Shown one piece after another: positions 25,993 to 35,276 of a stretch of 64,000 nucleotides of DNA. The DNA comes from Mariprofundus micogutta (GTDB taxonomy: Bacteria; Pseudomonadota; Zetaproteobacteria; Mariprofundales; Mariprofundaceae), in contig NZ_BDFD01000003.1 in NCBI RefSeq assembly GCF_001895085.1, positions 102,001-166,000 of the forward strand, given 5' to 3'. The translations under genes were made by a program, and so were the position numbers. Positions within the stretch are counted from its first letter, which is position 1. Every line of letters starts with the position of its first letter. The notes beneath the pieces are model-generated. The model was not told the DNA's origin and made no database searches. It saw only the letters and a program-made list of their open reading frames with translations.

Positions 25993-26009
25993 ACAGTCAC
26001 ACAACAAAA

Positions 26010-26294
26010 CTAGCGCTGCAGACGATACCACTGTGCTTTTTTAGTTAGCCAGAATTCCCGATATTCATCTGCAGTCACTTCACCATCGCGATTGGCATCC
26101 ATCTCTCTGAACCGCTGATTCATGCGCTGCTCAATCATGGCTCTGTATTCACTGCGTGATACACCTTCGGAATCATTGGCATCCAGTTCCATGAATGTTT
26201 TGACGATTTTATCCGTGGCAGTCATTGGAGCCGCCGATGCAGGCGAAGTTAAACAGCCCATTGCAATCAAAATAGTCATCAAGCGCATATACAT
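26010..26294 (-). CDS. Exported EF-hand calcium-binding protein
   Basis: A 94-aa small secreted protein: signal peptide ~1-21 ('SPASA') and two EF-hand loops, 'DANDSEGVSRSE' (~39-50) and 'DANRDGEVTADE' (~65-76), with acidic residues at the 1, 3, 5 and 12 positions. Possibly a periplasmic Ca2+ binder. Single gene, convergent with the secretin-like gene and divergent from thyA. Confidence 0.8.
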   Translation of the reverse strand: MYMRLMTILIAMGCLTSPASAAPMTATDKIVKTFMELDANDSEGVSRSEYRAMIEQRMNQRFREMDANRDGEVTADEYREFWLTKKAQWYRLQR

Positions 26295-26413
26295 GATTTA
26301 CCTCTCCTGAAGCCCATTCACAGGGATTTTATGTTAACAGGCTCTTAACTCTCTGCCATGATTCATGACAGACGCGACTTTATCCAACTTACGACCATCC
26401 TGCGAGGGGAAAC

Positions 26414-27247
26414 ATGAAAGCCTATCTAGATTTAATGCGCCATGTGCGTGATAACGGCACCCAGAAGGGTGACCGCACCGGTACGGGTACAAAATCTGTA
26501 TTCGGCTATCAGATGCGTTTTGATCTCTCGGAAGGTTTCCCGATGGTGACGACAAAAAAAGTGCATCTGAAATCAATCATCCATGAACTACTGTGGTTTC
26601 TGAAAGGTGATACCAATACCAAATACCTGACGGAGAATGGCGTCACCATCTGGAATGAGTGGGCGACGGATGATGGCTCTCTCGGCCCGGTGTACGGTTA
26701 TCAGTGGCGTAACTGGCCCACCCCGAATGGTGAATCAATCGATCAGGTTGCCGAACTGATTGAGCAGATTAAATCCAAACCCAATTCTCGCCGGCTGATT
26801 GTGTCGGCCTGGAATGCCTCCGATCTGCCCGATGAATCGATCAGCCCGCAGGCCAATGTGGCCAACGGCAAAATGGCGCTCGCCCCCTGCCATGCCTTTT
26901 TCCAGTTCTATGTTGCCGATGGCAAACTCTCCTGCCAGTTATATCAGCGCAGTGCTGATATTTTTCTCGGTGTTCCGTTCAATATCGCCAGCTATGCACT
27001 GCTGACCATGATGATCGCCCAGGTATGCGACCTTAAGCCCGGCGATTTCGTACACACCTTCGGCGATGCGCACCTCTACTCCAATCATATGGAACAGGTG
27101 GAAACGCAACTGGCACGTGAGACGTTTGCCCTGCCGACTATGACCATCAATACGGATGTAAAAAACATCTTCGACTTCACCTATGATGACTTCGAACTGG
27201 AGGGTTATGAATGCCATCCCGGTATTCGCGCCCCGATTGCAATTTAA
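26414..27247 (+). CDS. thyA: Thymidylate synthase
   Basis: Methylates dUMP to dTMP using methylene-tetrahydrofolate (277 aa). Nucleophile Cys in '[12 protein letters not shown]' (~157-168), with '[18 protein letters not shown]' (~19-36) and '[11 protein letters not shown]' (~194-204) typical. Slightly longer than E. coli ThyA (264) because of a ~13-residue insertion near 90-110. First gene of a folate cassette with folA. Confidence 0.96.
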   Translation: MKAYLDLMRHVRDNGTQKGDRTGTGTKSVFGYQMRFDLSEGFPMVTTKKVHLKSIIHELLWFLKGDTNTKYLTENGVTIWNEWATDDGSLGPVYGYQWRNWPTPNGESIDQVAELIEQIKSKPNSRRLIVSAWNASDLPDESISPQANVANGKMALAPCHAFFQFYVADGKLSCQLYQRSADIFLGVPFNIASYALLTMMIAQVCDLKPGDFVHTFGDAHLYSNHMEQVETQLARETFALPTMTINTDVKNIFDFTYDDFELEGYECHPGIRAPIAI

Positions 27248-27261
27248 TTGAGGACTTAACC

Positions 27262-27831
27262 ATGAGTGAATCAGATAACATTATTGAAAACTTGGGACCT
27301 TTGGCAGCTCTGGCTGGAATATGGGAGGGTGATCAGGGTATTGATGTTGCGCCCGGTAAGGATGGGCCGGTCGAATCTTTATACCGTGAACGCATTGTAT
27401 TTGAACCGATGGGACCGGTAAAAAATGGCATACAGGAGCTTTATGGCCTGCGCTACTCAACCACCGCATGGCCACTGAATGAAGATGATCCGTTTCATGA
27501 AGAACTCGGCTACTGGATGTGGGATGCTTATGCCAACCAGGTCATGCGCTGCTTTATGGTACCGCGCGTAGTCACTGTCAACGCTATCGGTACAGCTGCT
27601 GCAAACGACAAAGCATTTTCACTCTCTGCCAATGCAGGATCGGAAATCGCAGGCATACTCTCCAATCCATTCCTCGATAAGGCATTCAAAACTGTCCGTT
27701 ATGAGTTGGATGTGAATATCCATGATGATGGCAGCTTCAGCTATTTCGAAGATACGCAACTGCAGGTGCACGGCTTTGAGGCACTATTCCACCACACTGA
27801 TAAAAACCGACTGCAAAAGGTAAGTGACTGA
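27262..27831 (+). CDS. Nitrobindin/FABP-like beta-barrel protein
   Basis: A 189-aa protein of the THAP4/nitrobindin-like (heme-binding beta-barrel, DUF1794) type. Seen: the GxWxG signature 'LAGIWEGDQG' (~15-24), repeated amphipathic strands such as 'YRERIVFEPMGP', and a C-terminal 'HHTDKNRLQKV' carrying His residues. ATG 27262 has GAGG upstream. It sits between thyA and folA, 15 nt and 2 nt apart, so it is co-transcribed with folate genes. Ligand unknown; heme is an inference. Confidence 0.62.
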   Translation: MSESDNIIENLGPLAALAGIWEGDQGIDVAPGKDGPVESLYRERIVFEPMGPVKNGIQELYGLRYSTTAWPLNEDDPFHEELGYWMWDAYANQVMRCFMVPRVVTVNAIGTAAANDKAFSLSANAGSEIAGILSNPFLDKAFKTVRYELDVNIHDDGSFSYFEDTQLQVHGFEALFHHTDKNRLQKVSD

Positions 27832-27832
27832 T

Positions 27833-28315
27833 ATGATTTCCTTCATCTGGGGACAGGATAAGAACCGGCTGATAGGCCGCGACAATGCGCTGCCCTGGCG
27901 CCTGCCTGCAGACATGGCCTGGTTCAAAAAATCGACCATGGGCAAACCCATCCTGATGGGCCGTAAAACTTATGAGTCTATCGGACGCCCTCTTCCCGGT
28001 CGTACCAATCTGATTCTGACCCGCCAGCCTGATTTGCAGATTGATGACTGCACAGTGATCCACTCGCTCGATGAGGCCATTGCAGCCGTTCCCGAAGCTG
28101 AAGAGATCATGGTGATGGGGGGTGCAGAAATCTATGCACTGCTGTTCGATCATGCCGAGCGTTTATACATCACCGAAATCGATAGCGAGTTTGAAGGTGA
28201 TGCATGGTTCCCAGAATTTGACCGCAGCGCATGGCAAGAAACCTATCGCGAATCACACACTCCGGATGAGAAAAACCAGCACCCCTACACTTTCATCATT
28301 CTTGAGCGCGCATAG
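27833..28315 (+). CDS. folA: Dihydrofolate reductase
   Basis: Regenerates tetrahydrofolate consumed by ThyA (160 aa, E. coli FolA 159). ATG 27833 gives the family start 'MISFIWGQDKNRLIG'; a GTG at 27824 would add 3 residues. Motifs: 'ALPWRLPADMAWFK' (~19-32), 'GRKTYESIGRPLPGR' (~43-57), 'VMGGAEIYALL' (~94-104). Ends 45 bp before a hairpin terminator. Confidence 0.95.
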   Translation: MISFIWGQDKNRLIGRDNALPWRLPADMAWFKKSTMGKPILMGRKTYESIGRPLPGRTNLILTRQPDLQIDDCTVIHSLDEAIAAVPEAEEIMVMGGAEIYALLFDHAERLYITEIDSEFEGDAWFPEFDRSAWQETYRESHTPDEKNQHPYTFIILERA

Positions 28316-28358
28316 AGTTTAATCCGGTCCATTGGCTGTTTTCGGCCACTCAAAGAAA

Positions 28359-28390
28359 AACTACGGCGCATATAGCGTAGTTATTTTTTA
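28359..28390. terminator. Terminator at the folA/rsgA convergence
   Basis: AACTACG (28359-28365) pairs with CGTAGTT (28376-28382) and is followed by ATTTTTT. It covers the rsgA stop codon and serves the folA transcript. Confidence 0.75.
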
Positions 28391-29415
28391 CCCAACTTCG
28401 ATTTTTTATAGGTATGTATGTGTCGCCCGAACTCTCTGTCTTTAGAGCGTTTCTCCGCTAGAGAGGCGGCATTCAGCTCCTGCTCTTTCATCAGCTTAAT
28501 ATAATTGGAAAGTCGTCGCTCTCCTATATTGCCTGCCTCGATTGCCGCACGAACAGCACAACCGGGCTCATTTTCATGCTGGCAATCTTTAAACCTGCAA
28601 CGATTGGCAAGCTCGCTGATTTCACTGAATGTCTCCTCAATCCCCTGCTCGCAGTTAGCCAGTTGCAATGCCCGCATACCCGGCGTATCGAGTAGTAGGC
28701 CCCCTGAAGGAAGGATGTGGATTGATCTTGACGTTGTGGTATGACGTCCTTTCGCATCATCTTCACGGATGGCTTTTGTATTCTGCACGTGCTCTCCCAT
28801 CAGTGTATTAATTAGCGTTGATTTGCCGACTCCAGACGAGCCCAAGAATGCAACTGTTTTCCCTTCTACACACCGAGCATCAAGCTGACTGGCACTTTCC
28901 GCATCAAGGCAGTTCACTGCAATCACTTCAAGAAACGAAGCCATTCCTTTGATCTGCTCGAAGAGCTGATCTGGATTCTCACAAACATCCAACTTCGTTA
29001 ATACAATCACCGGATCAACTCCAGCCTCATTGGCCAGAGCCAGATAACGCTCTATACGGTTAAGATTGAAATCTTGATTCATGGAGTTAACGATAAATAC
29101 AGTATCGATATTGGATGCTATCAACTGGCTTGAAACCTTTGTTCCAGCCGCTTTACGGGAAAACAGTGAGAACCGGTCAAGCGGACGAATAAAGCTGTAT
29201 GCTGAATCCAGAACAATCCAGTCACCCACTGCAAATACAGGCATGCTTTTTGAAATATGTATCGATCTTTTGCCCTCTGAGGTCTGCAAATGAATCATGC
29301 CCCTCTCCTGAGAGACAACCCGACCCACCCTGGTGTTTTCCCACTCTTCAAGCGTAAGCTGTTGTTGAAAATAGGCCTTCCAGCCTAATCGAGAAAGAGC
29401 TCTGAAATTTATCAA
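28381..29415 (-). CDS. rsgA: RsgA-like ribosome small-subunit-dependent GTPase
   Basis: Circularly permuted GTPase that helps 30S maturation. N-terminal OB fold (~30-95), then G motifs in permuted order: G4 'LTKLD' (~142-146), G1 'GSSGVGKSTLIN' (~194-205), G3 'DTPG' (~245-248), and a zinc knuckle at 'CRFKDCQHENEPGC' (~275-288). The TTG start at 29415 has GGAGG 4 nt upstream. Length is 344 aa. The locality is more AT-rich than its surroundings and an unlinked zinc-ribbon ORF follows, so transfer is possible. Whether a second rsgA exists cannot be seen. Confidence 0.88.
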   Translation of the reverse strand: MINFRALSRLGWKAYFQQQLTLEEWENTRVGRVVSQERGMIHLQTSEGKRSIHISKSMPVFAVGDWIVLDSAYSFIRPLDRFSLFSRKAAGTKVSSQLIASNIDTVFIVNSMNQDFNLNRIERYLALANEAGVDPVIVLTKLDVCENPDQLFEQIKGMASFLEVIAVNCLDAESASQLDARCVEGKTVAFLGSSGVGKSTLINTLMGEHVQNTKAIREDDAKGRHTTTSRSIHILPSGGLLLDTPGMRALQLANCEQGIEETFSEISELANRCRFKDCQHENEPGCAVRAAIEAGNIGERRLSNYIKLMKEQELNAASLAEKRSKDREFGRHIHTYKKSKLGKK

Positions 29416-29652
29416 AAAACCTCCCAGGAAACATAAGCCTAGATAAAGCTTATCAAGCAAATGAAATATAGCACAGTCAGAACTACTGAATAACCGAAAT
29501 TGACCTCAAGCAGCCATTCTTTCGCCAGCAAACTAATGGGCTGTAAAACCATCTGTCTGTTGTCCCCCATTTGGAGGACAGACAAATTTTAAATCATGGT
29601 CTACAATCAGATTTATTCATATTGGATGGGGGTTCAATTGAAGGTTTGGTCA

Positions 29653-29859
29653 ATGAGAAGAGAAGCATTTATGGTCTGGCAGGACTTGCCAACAATAGGT
29701 GAATTTATCAAAGCGCATGGAAGTATTTCACTTGGAGGATTACATTGTCCGAGCTGCAAGTCAGAGAATATTAGCAGTGCCGGATGGGAGTCAGAAGATG
29801 ACCCAAGACGCATTCATATATGCAATTCATGTGATAGCTATCTCTATAGGTCTGAATGA
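29653..29859 (+). CDS. Small zinc-ribbon-like protein
   Basis: A 68-aa hypothetical protein from ATG 29653 (AAGG 8 nt upstream); ATG 29671 is an alternative. It contains two CxxC knuckles, 'CPSC' (~32-35) and 'CNSC' (~57-60), spaced as in a zinc ribbon. It stands alone between divergent rsgA and a convergent lipoprotein gene, in AT-rich DNA. Not assigned to a family. Confidence 0.5.
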   Translation: MRREAFMVWQDLPTIGEFIKAHGSISLGGLHCPSCKSENISSAGWESEDDPRRIHICNSCDSYLYRSE

Positions 29860-29907
29860 CTGATAGGCCGAAATCAGTTATTCGGTCAGCACTCCCGTCA
29901 CCTTCTA

Positions 29908-30678
29908 TTAGCTGCTGGCGATCAGTTCCCTGTTACTGCGGATCATGGACTGGATGATTTTCACATATGCCATGCCGCGTTCGGAATAGGACTTCAATCC
30001 CACAGCCAGCTTTTCAGCATTGAGATCATGGCCCTTGTTTCTGGAGATTTGTCTTAAGCTGCGGAAATCCGCATAAGCACGCGTGGTATTGATATTGCGC
30101 ATATAGGCATTGACCGATTCACGTGCATCGGAAAAACGGCGCACTTCATGAGTTGCTCCGGCAGCGCGCTGTTTCGGTACAAGGCCGCAACCTTTTGTGT
30201 AACACCACTGCCCGAAGTAGTTGTTGCCCTTGCGGGCAAAGCGGGATGTGCCCCAGGCTGACTCATTGGCAGCCTGAATCAGTGCCATCTCCAGCGGAAT
30301 GGCATCCACACGTTTCACAAGTTTCTGCCACTCAGCCTTGTCTGGCTGCTGCTTGATGCTTATTTTGTATTCATTGCCCAGTGCCTGCAGCCATTTCAAA
30401 TCGCTGCCGCTGAGAGAGTGCTTCTTCTGCAACCTGAGCAATTTCTCTCGCTGAATTGCGATACGCTGATTCTCGCTTTCGATATGCGGCTTCATAAAAG
30501 CAAAGAACTTCTGTTTTTTCTCGTTAGCACTCTGTTTTACTGCCGGCTTGGTCGGCTCCGGTTCTTTTTTTACGGTCATCGTCGAGCAGGCAGTCAATGT
30601 GGCCAGCGCCAGCATCCATATAATCAGGGTAAGGCCCGCACGGATGAAAAGGGTTGAGGTAAGGACAGGTCGTTGCAT
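29908..30678 (-). CDS. Bax-like glucosaminidase-family lipoprotein
   Basis: A 256-aa predicted lipoprotein: hydrophobic lead with lipobox 'LTAC' (~28-31), a charged linker, and a C-terminal mannosyl-glycoprotein endo-beta-N-acetylglucosaminidase-like domain (~120-256) with 'ALIQAANESAWGTSRFA' (Glu as candidate acid) and 'NNYFGQWC'. E. coli Bax has the same domain. Likely peptidoglycan hydrolase anchored to a membrane. Divergent from srkA. Confidence 0.82.
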   Translation of the reverse strand: MQRPVLTSTLFIRAGLTLIIWMLALATLTACSTMTVKKEPEPTKPAVKQSANEKKQKFFAFMKPHIESENQRIAIQREKLLRLQKKHSLSGSDLKWLQALGNEYKISIKQQPDKAEWQKLVKRVDAIPLEMALIQAANESAWGTSRFARKGNNYFGQWCYTKGCGLVPKQRAAGATHEVRRFSDARESVNAYMRNINTTRAYADFRSLRQISRNKGHDLNAEKLAVGLKSYSERGMAYVKIIQSMIRSNRELIASS

Positions 30679-30791
30679 AGGTCAACTATGCGGCAGGTTT
30701 TTACAGACGTCGGTGACTGACCGCACAAAACTTTCCACCGGCTGCAGATGCATTCTGAAGGTTTTTAAACTGACTGTGCTAGTCTGGCCGC

Positions 30792-31787
30792 ATGACAAAA
30801 CAGGAATCATTTTATGAGCTTGGACCTGAACAGGTGATTCAGGCCGTGGAGAATCTGGGCTTCCATTGCGATGGCCATCAGCTGGCACTGAATTCATACG
30901 AAAATCGTGTTTATCTGGTCGGTATCGAACATGAACCTTCACTGGTGGCTAAATTCTATCGTCCGGGCCGCTGGTCGGACGAATCAATTCTGGAAGAGCA
31001 TCAATTTATACAGGAACTGGCTACACTGGAGATTCCCGCCGTGCCAGCCTTAACGCTGCATGGTAAAACCCTGCACCGTTATCAGGATCACCGCCTGTCA
31101 CTCTTTCCAGTCAAAGCAGGCCGTGCGCCGGACCTGGAAAATGATGACCACCTGCAGCAACTCGGCCGATATATAGGCCGCATTCATGCGCTGGGGGCAG
31201 TCTCCGCCTTTAAACACCGCCCTACACTTGATGTAGCCAGCTTCGGTGATGACGCTTATGAATTTCTGATGGAGAACGATTTTATCCCGCCTGATTTGCA
31301 ATCCGCCTACGAAAAGCTGGCTGAAGATCTGTTGAACATCATTGAAGACAGGTTTGAAGATGTGGATGCAGAACAAATTCGTCTGCATGGCGATGGCCAT
31401 CCCGGCAATATTCTCTGGGATAGTGCAGCAGGCAAAGATGGTACGCCTTACATCGTCGACTTTGATGATGCCCGCATGGGACCGGCCATTCAGGATCTGT
31501 GGATGTTTCTCTCGGGTGACCGTCATCAGATGAATGCTTCGCTGGATACCCTGCTTACTGCCTACAGCCAGTTCCACGATTTCGATTGTCGCGAACTGTC
31601 ACTGATCGAGCCGCTGAGAACCCTTCGCATGATGCACTATGCCGCATGGCTGGCGAAACGCTGGCATGACCCCGCATTCAAAGCGGCATTCCCCTGGTTC
31701 AACAGTCAGCACTACTGGGAACAGCATATTCTTTCACTGAAAGAACAGGCCTCGGCTCTGCAGGAGCATCCCCTGCAATGGCTATGA
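30792..31787 (+). CDS. srkA: SrkA (YihE/RdoA) stress response kinase
   Basis: APH/choline-kinase-fold Ser/Thr kinase (331 aa, E. coli SrkA 328). The catalytic loop 'LHGDGHPGNILW' (~200-211) and the Mg-binding 'IVDFDDARMGP' (~220-230) are intact, and 'LVAKFYRPGRW' (~54-64) holds the ATP-binding Lys. In E. coli it counters stress-induced death and links to Cpx. slyX follows 39 nt downstream. Confidence 0.92.
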   Translation: MTKQESFYELGPEQVIQAVENLGFHCDGHQLALNSYENRVYLVGIEHEPSLVAKFYRPGRWSDESILEEHQFIQELATLEIPAVPALTLHGKTLHRYQDHRLSLFPVKAGRAPDLENDDHLQQLGRYIGRIHALGAVSAFKHRPTLDVASFGDDAYEFLMENDFIPPDLQSAYEKLAEDLLNIIEDRFEDVDAEQIRLHGDGHPGNILWDSAAGKDGTPYIVDFDDARMGPAIQDLWMFLSGDRHQMNASLDTLLTAYSQFHDFDCRELSLIEPLRTLRMMHYAAWLAKRWHDPAFKAAFPWFNSQHYWEQHILSLKEQASALQEHPLQWL

Positions 31788-31826
31788 TTGTCGCTGAACG
31801 CGCTGCAGTGAAGTAGACTCCGCCTT

Positions 31827-32030
31827 ATGGAAAAGCGACTTATCGAACTGGAAACCAAGATCTCCTATCAGGATCACATTATTGATGAACTCAATGATGT
31901 GATCATCCGTCAACAGCAACAGATTGACCGTCTGGAAAAGGCGATGAAACGACTGGATGAACATCTTAAACAGGGTAGCAATTCAGGGCTGGCGAGACCG
32001 GATGAAGAAGTTCCGCCACCGCATTATTAA
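31827..32030 (+). CDS. slyX: SlyX-family coiled-coil protein
   Basis: A 67-aa protein, nearly all one coiled coil with heptad Leu/Ile, followed by a basic-acidic tail ending 'PPPHY', the SlyX signature. Function is not known in the family. Downstream lies a 230-bp gap with three inverted repeats. Confidence 0.85.
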   Translation: MEKRLIELETKISYQDHIIDELNDVIIRQQQQIDRLEKAMKRLDEHLKQGSNSGLARPDEEVPPPHY

Positions 32031-32260
32031 GGATTCTCTGAGAAACTCAGAGAATCCATGCAGGCCACGGATGGCCTGCCAAAATCATGCATGCTAAATG
32101 CTTAATTTTGTGAGCAAAGGCAAAACCACGCTTTTTCCTTTGCGTGCTGAAAAACTATATGGACGTAGTTTTTCAGGGTTTCCTTTACTCAGGGCTGGTT
32201 ATATTTCCGTTATCCGACAAGCAAAGCTATAGTTGCCAAATCTTGTAAGCAGGTGCCGAT
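32031..32260 (+). other. slyX-argH intergenic region with three inverted repeats
   Basis: No gene seen. Hairpins: an 11-bp stem (32031-32041 with 32047-32057, GAAAC loop); an 8-bp stem (32060-32067 with 32072-32079, CGGA loop); and an 11-bp stem (32147-32157 with 32166-32176). None has a clear T-run, so they are not ordinary terminators, though the first may end the slyX transcript. The third lies 85 nt before argH and could affect its expression. Confidence 0.5.
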
Positions 32261-33649
32261 ATGTCTGAAAAACCCTGGGGCGGTCGTTTTGAATCCCCCA
32301 CCGATGAATTTGTAGAAGCCTTTAATGCCTCCACCGATGTGGATGCACGTATGTATGCCGAAGATATCGCCGGCTCCAAGGCACATGCCCGTATGCTCTG
32401 TGAGCAGGGTATCCTTACGCAGGAAGACCTGAACTCGATCCTGCGTGGCCTGGATGAAGTGCTCGGTGAAATCGAGAGCGGTGAATTCAAATTCACCATT
32501 GCACTGGAAGATGTGCACATGAATATCGAATCCCAGCTGACCAAAAAAATCGGCGATGCGGGTAAACGCCTGCATACAGCCCGTTCACGTAATGACCAGG
32601 TTGCAACTGATACCCGCCTGTATCTGCGCAGTCGTACCGACACCATGATCCATCGCATCCGCCGTCTGCAATCGGTTCTGCTTACTCTGGCCGGAACACA
32701 TGCCGACACCATCATGCCCGGCTTCACGCATTTGCAGACAGCACAGCCGGTCACACTCGGCCATCACCTGCTGGCTTATGTGGAGATGTTCGATCGTGAT
32801 GCCTGCCGTTTTGCCGATGCAAGAACCCGTATGAACCAGTGCCCACTGGGCTCGGCAGCACTTGCTGGCACCACATTCAATATTGATCGCTTTAAAACTG
32901 CAGAGTCTCTCGGCTTTGACGGACCGACCAGAAACTCACTCGACTCCGTATCAGATCGTGATTTTATTATGGAACTCATGGCTGCGGCATCTATCTGCGC
33001 TGTGCACCTTTCACGTTTCTCCGAAGAACTGATCCAGTGGATGAGCGCCCAGTTCAACTTTGTTGATCTACCCGATGCCTTCTGCACCGGCTCATCCATC
33101 ATGCCGCAAAAGAAAAATCCGGATATGCCGGAACTGGTGCGCGGAAAATCAGGGCGCATTATCGGTGGTCTGGTTGCCATTCTCACCACCATGAAAGGGC
33201 TGCCTTTGGCTTATAACAAAGACATGCAGGAAGACAAAACCGCCATTTTCGATGCTTTCGATAATCTCGAAGGTTGCCTGCGCGTGTTCGGTGACATGTT
33301 GCCGGGCATGAGTGTGAACAGCGAGGTCATGCACACCGCTGCATCTTCCGGGTTTGCAACCGCAACCGATCTTGCCGATGCGCTGGTGCGAGCCGGTGTC
33401 CCTTTTCGTGATGCGCATGAGATTGTCGGCAAATCGGTAGGCCATTGCATAAAAGCAGGCATCGAACTGCATGAAATGGATGAGTCTGCCTGCAGCAATA
33501 TTGACGCACGACTGAGTGCAGATATGGTGCGCCTCCTTTCTGTAGAGAACTGTGTTGCTGCACGCAATCACATCGGTGGCACAGCCCCTGATCAGGTGCG
33601 CAAGCAGGTTGCCGAATGGAATACAAGACTGGAGAGCCAGCATGACTAA
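32261..33649 (+). CDS. argH: Argininosuccinate lyase
   Basis: Last step of arginine synthesis, argininosuccinate to arginine plus fumarate (462 aa). The fumarase/lyase signature 'GSSIMPQKKNPD' (~281-292) holds the flexible catalytic loop, and 'TARSRNDQVATD' (~106-117) contributes the active-site residues. First gene of a run into diaminopimelate genes; its stop overlaps the next ATG. Confidence 0.96.
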   Translation: MSEKPWGGRFESPTDEFVEAFNASTDVDARMYAEDIAGSKAHARMLCEQGILTQEDLNSILRGLDEVLGEIESGEFKFTIALEDVHMNIESQLTKKIGDAGKRLHTARSRNDQVATDTRLYLRSRTDTMIHRIRRLQSVLLTLAGTHADTIMPGFTHLQTAQPVTLGHHLLAYVEMFDRDACRFADARTRMNQCPLGSAALAGTTFNIDRFKTAESLGFDGPTRNSLDSVSDRDFIMELMAAASICAVHLSRFSEELIQWMSAQFNFVDLPDAFCTGSSIMPQKKNPDMPELVRGKSGRIIGGLVAILTTMKGLPLAYNKDMQEDKTAIFDAFDNLEGCLRVFGDMLPGMSVNSEVMHTAASSGFATATDLADALVRAGVPFRDAHEIVGKSVGHCIKAGIELHEMDESACSNIDARLSADMVRLLSVENCVAARNHIGGTAPDQVRKQVAEWNTRLESQHD

Positions 33650-34073
33650 ACGAATACATTATGGATTCATCCTGTTGATGGCGGCGACGTTGCTGCTCAG
33701 CGGCTGTGGCCGCAAAGAGGCTCCTCAGATGACAAACGGCTCATCTGTCAAACCTTCCCTGAATGAGTTATATCATCAGGTTGCCGGTAATGTGCTGGAA
33801 TTGCGATTTACACTGCAGGGTATCCCTGAAGGTGTCGGATATCAGATCGACCGCACCGAAATGGACCCCTACTGCCAGTGCCCTGGTTTCTGGCGCCGCT
33901 TTGATGAGCGCCTGCCGCAAGCTAAAATGGTGAACTCGGAAACCACTAAATTGATCAGCCTGAAAACCGACAAAAAAGCATTCCTGTTCAGGATCCGTGC
34001 GATCGATGCAACAGGTAACCTTGGTCCATGGAGCAAGATTATTACTGCCCGTGGCGTTGATCTATCCAAATAA
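33642..34073 (+). CDS. Lipoprotein between argH and dapC
   Basis: A 143-aa predicted lipoprotein from ATG 33642 (overlapping the argH stop by 8 bases). Lipobox 'LLSGC' (~18-22). The rest (~35-143) is beta-rich and ends 'LFRIRAIDATGNLGPWS', which resembles the last strands of a fibronectin type III domain. A small lipoprotein gene beside lysA/dap genes is common in Proteobacteria (LppL/LptM context), but those are much shorter. Function unknown. Confidence 0.75.
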   Translation: MTKRIHYGFILLMAATLLLSGCGRKEAPQMTNGSSVKPSLNELYHQVAGNVLELRFTLQGIPEGVGYQIDRTEMDPYCQCPGFWRRFDERLPQAKMVNSETTKLISLKTDKKAFLFRIRAIDATGNLGPWSKIITARGVDLSK

Positions 34074-34074
34074 A

Positions 34075-35274
34075 GTGAACAACAAATCACAACAGCCGCG
34101 ACTGGACAGACTCGGCGCTTACCCGTTTGAACGCCTGAAGGCACTGTTTGCAGGTTCTCACGGCAATACTGAACTGGACCATATTGATGCAGGTGCCGGA
34201 GAGCCACGCCTGCCGCTTCCCGCATTTGTTGCCCCGACACTTCAGCAACAGCTTGCCGGTTTTTCCAAATATCCATCCACAATTGGTGGCATGGAATTGC
34301 GCACTGCGATCGCTGCATGGCTGGTTCGTCGCTATGGATTAAGCGATGTGAATCCAAGCACGCAGGTATTAAGTGCCAATGGTACACGCGAAGCGCTGTT
34401 TGCCATCGCGCATGCACTGGTGAATCCCGATGCTGAAAAGCTGTCAGGGCGCAAAGCCTATGTGATGATGCCCAATCCGATGTACCAGATCTATCTTGGT
34501 GCTGCCTATACCGCAGGAGCTGAGCCTTATCTGCTGGCATGCAATCACCAGACAGGTTTCGCGCCGGATCTGTCCAACGTTCCGGATGAGGTATGGGCTG
34601 ATACAGCACTGGTTTACGTCTGCTCGCCCTCCAATCCAACCGGCTGGATTGCCGATGAGGCCTATTATGCAGAGTTGCTGGCCTTAGCCGACAAACATGA
34701 TTTCTACGTTGTCTCCGATGAATGTTATTCGGAGATCTACTGGGCCGATAAACCTGCCGGCCTGATGCAGGTTGCAGAAAATCTGGGGCGTGAAGGTTTT
34801 TCCCGTTGTCTGGTGATGAATTCGCTATCCAAACGTTCGGCCCTGCCCGGCATGCGTTCAGGCCTGATTGCCGGTGATGCCGAACTGATCAAACGATTCA
34901 GCAAATTGCGCAGTTATACCGGGCCTGCCACACCGCTGCCTTTACAACATGTTGCCGCTGCCGCCTGGTCGGACGAACCCCATGTTCAAGCGCATCTGGA
35001 AGTTTACCGCCAGAGTCTAGAAGCATTCTTTGATGTTTATGGTGGTGATATCCCTGCCGGTTCATTCTTTGTCTGGCTGCCAGTTAGCAATGATGAAGCC
35101 TTTTCTCTGGCTGCATATCAGCAACAGAATGTGACCATCCTGCCAGGCTCCTATCTGGGAGCCGAGGATGCACAGGGCATCAACCCGGGCTCAGGATATG
35201 TCCGCGCAGCCCTTGTCGATGGGCCGGATGCTGCAGCCGAGCTTGCCCGCCGCCTGAAACAAGTGAGAGTTTAA
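34075..35274 (+). CDS. dapC: DapC, N-succinyldiaminopimelate aminotransferase
   Basis: Class I/II PLP aminotransferase (399 aa from GTG 34075). PLP-binding Lys lies in 'NSLSKRSALPGMRSG' (~250-264), with 'SPSNPTGWI' (~183-191) and 'SDECYSEIYW' (~216-225). The dap context, with dapD two genes on, favours the succinyl pathway enzyme over other aminotransferases. The start is the only usable codon after the lipoprotein stop. Confidence 0.87.
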   Translation: MNNKSQQPRLDRLGAYPFERLKALFAGSHGNTELDHIDAGAGEPRLPLPAFVAPTLQQQLAGFSKYPSTIGGMELRTAIAAWLVRRYGLSDVNPSTQVLSANGTREALFAIAHALVNPDAEKLSGRKAYVMMPNPMYQIYLGAAYTAGAEPYLLACNHQTGFAPDLSNVPDEVWADTALVYVCSPSNPTGWIADEAYYAELLALADKHDFYVVSDECYSEIYWADKPAGLMQVAENLGREGFSRCLVMNSLSKRSALPGMRSGLIAGDAELIKRFSKLRSYTGPATPLPLQHVAAAAWSDEPHVQAHLEVYRQSLEAFFDVYGGDIPAGSFFVWLPVSNDEAFSLAAYQQQNVTILPGSYLGAEDAQGINPGSGYVRAALVDGPDAAAELARRLKQVRV

Positions 35275-35276
35275 TC

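Noticed and set aside
29535-29592. Imperfect inverted repeat (GTCTGTTGTCC ... GGACAGAC) considered as an insertion-sequence end or attachment site
   Set aside because: No transposase or integrase, no partner end and no target duplication were found; the stem is interrupted by unpaired bases.
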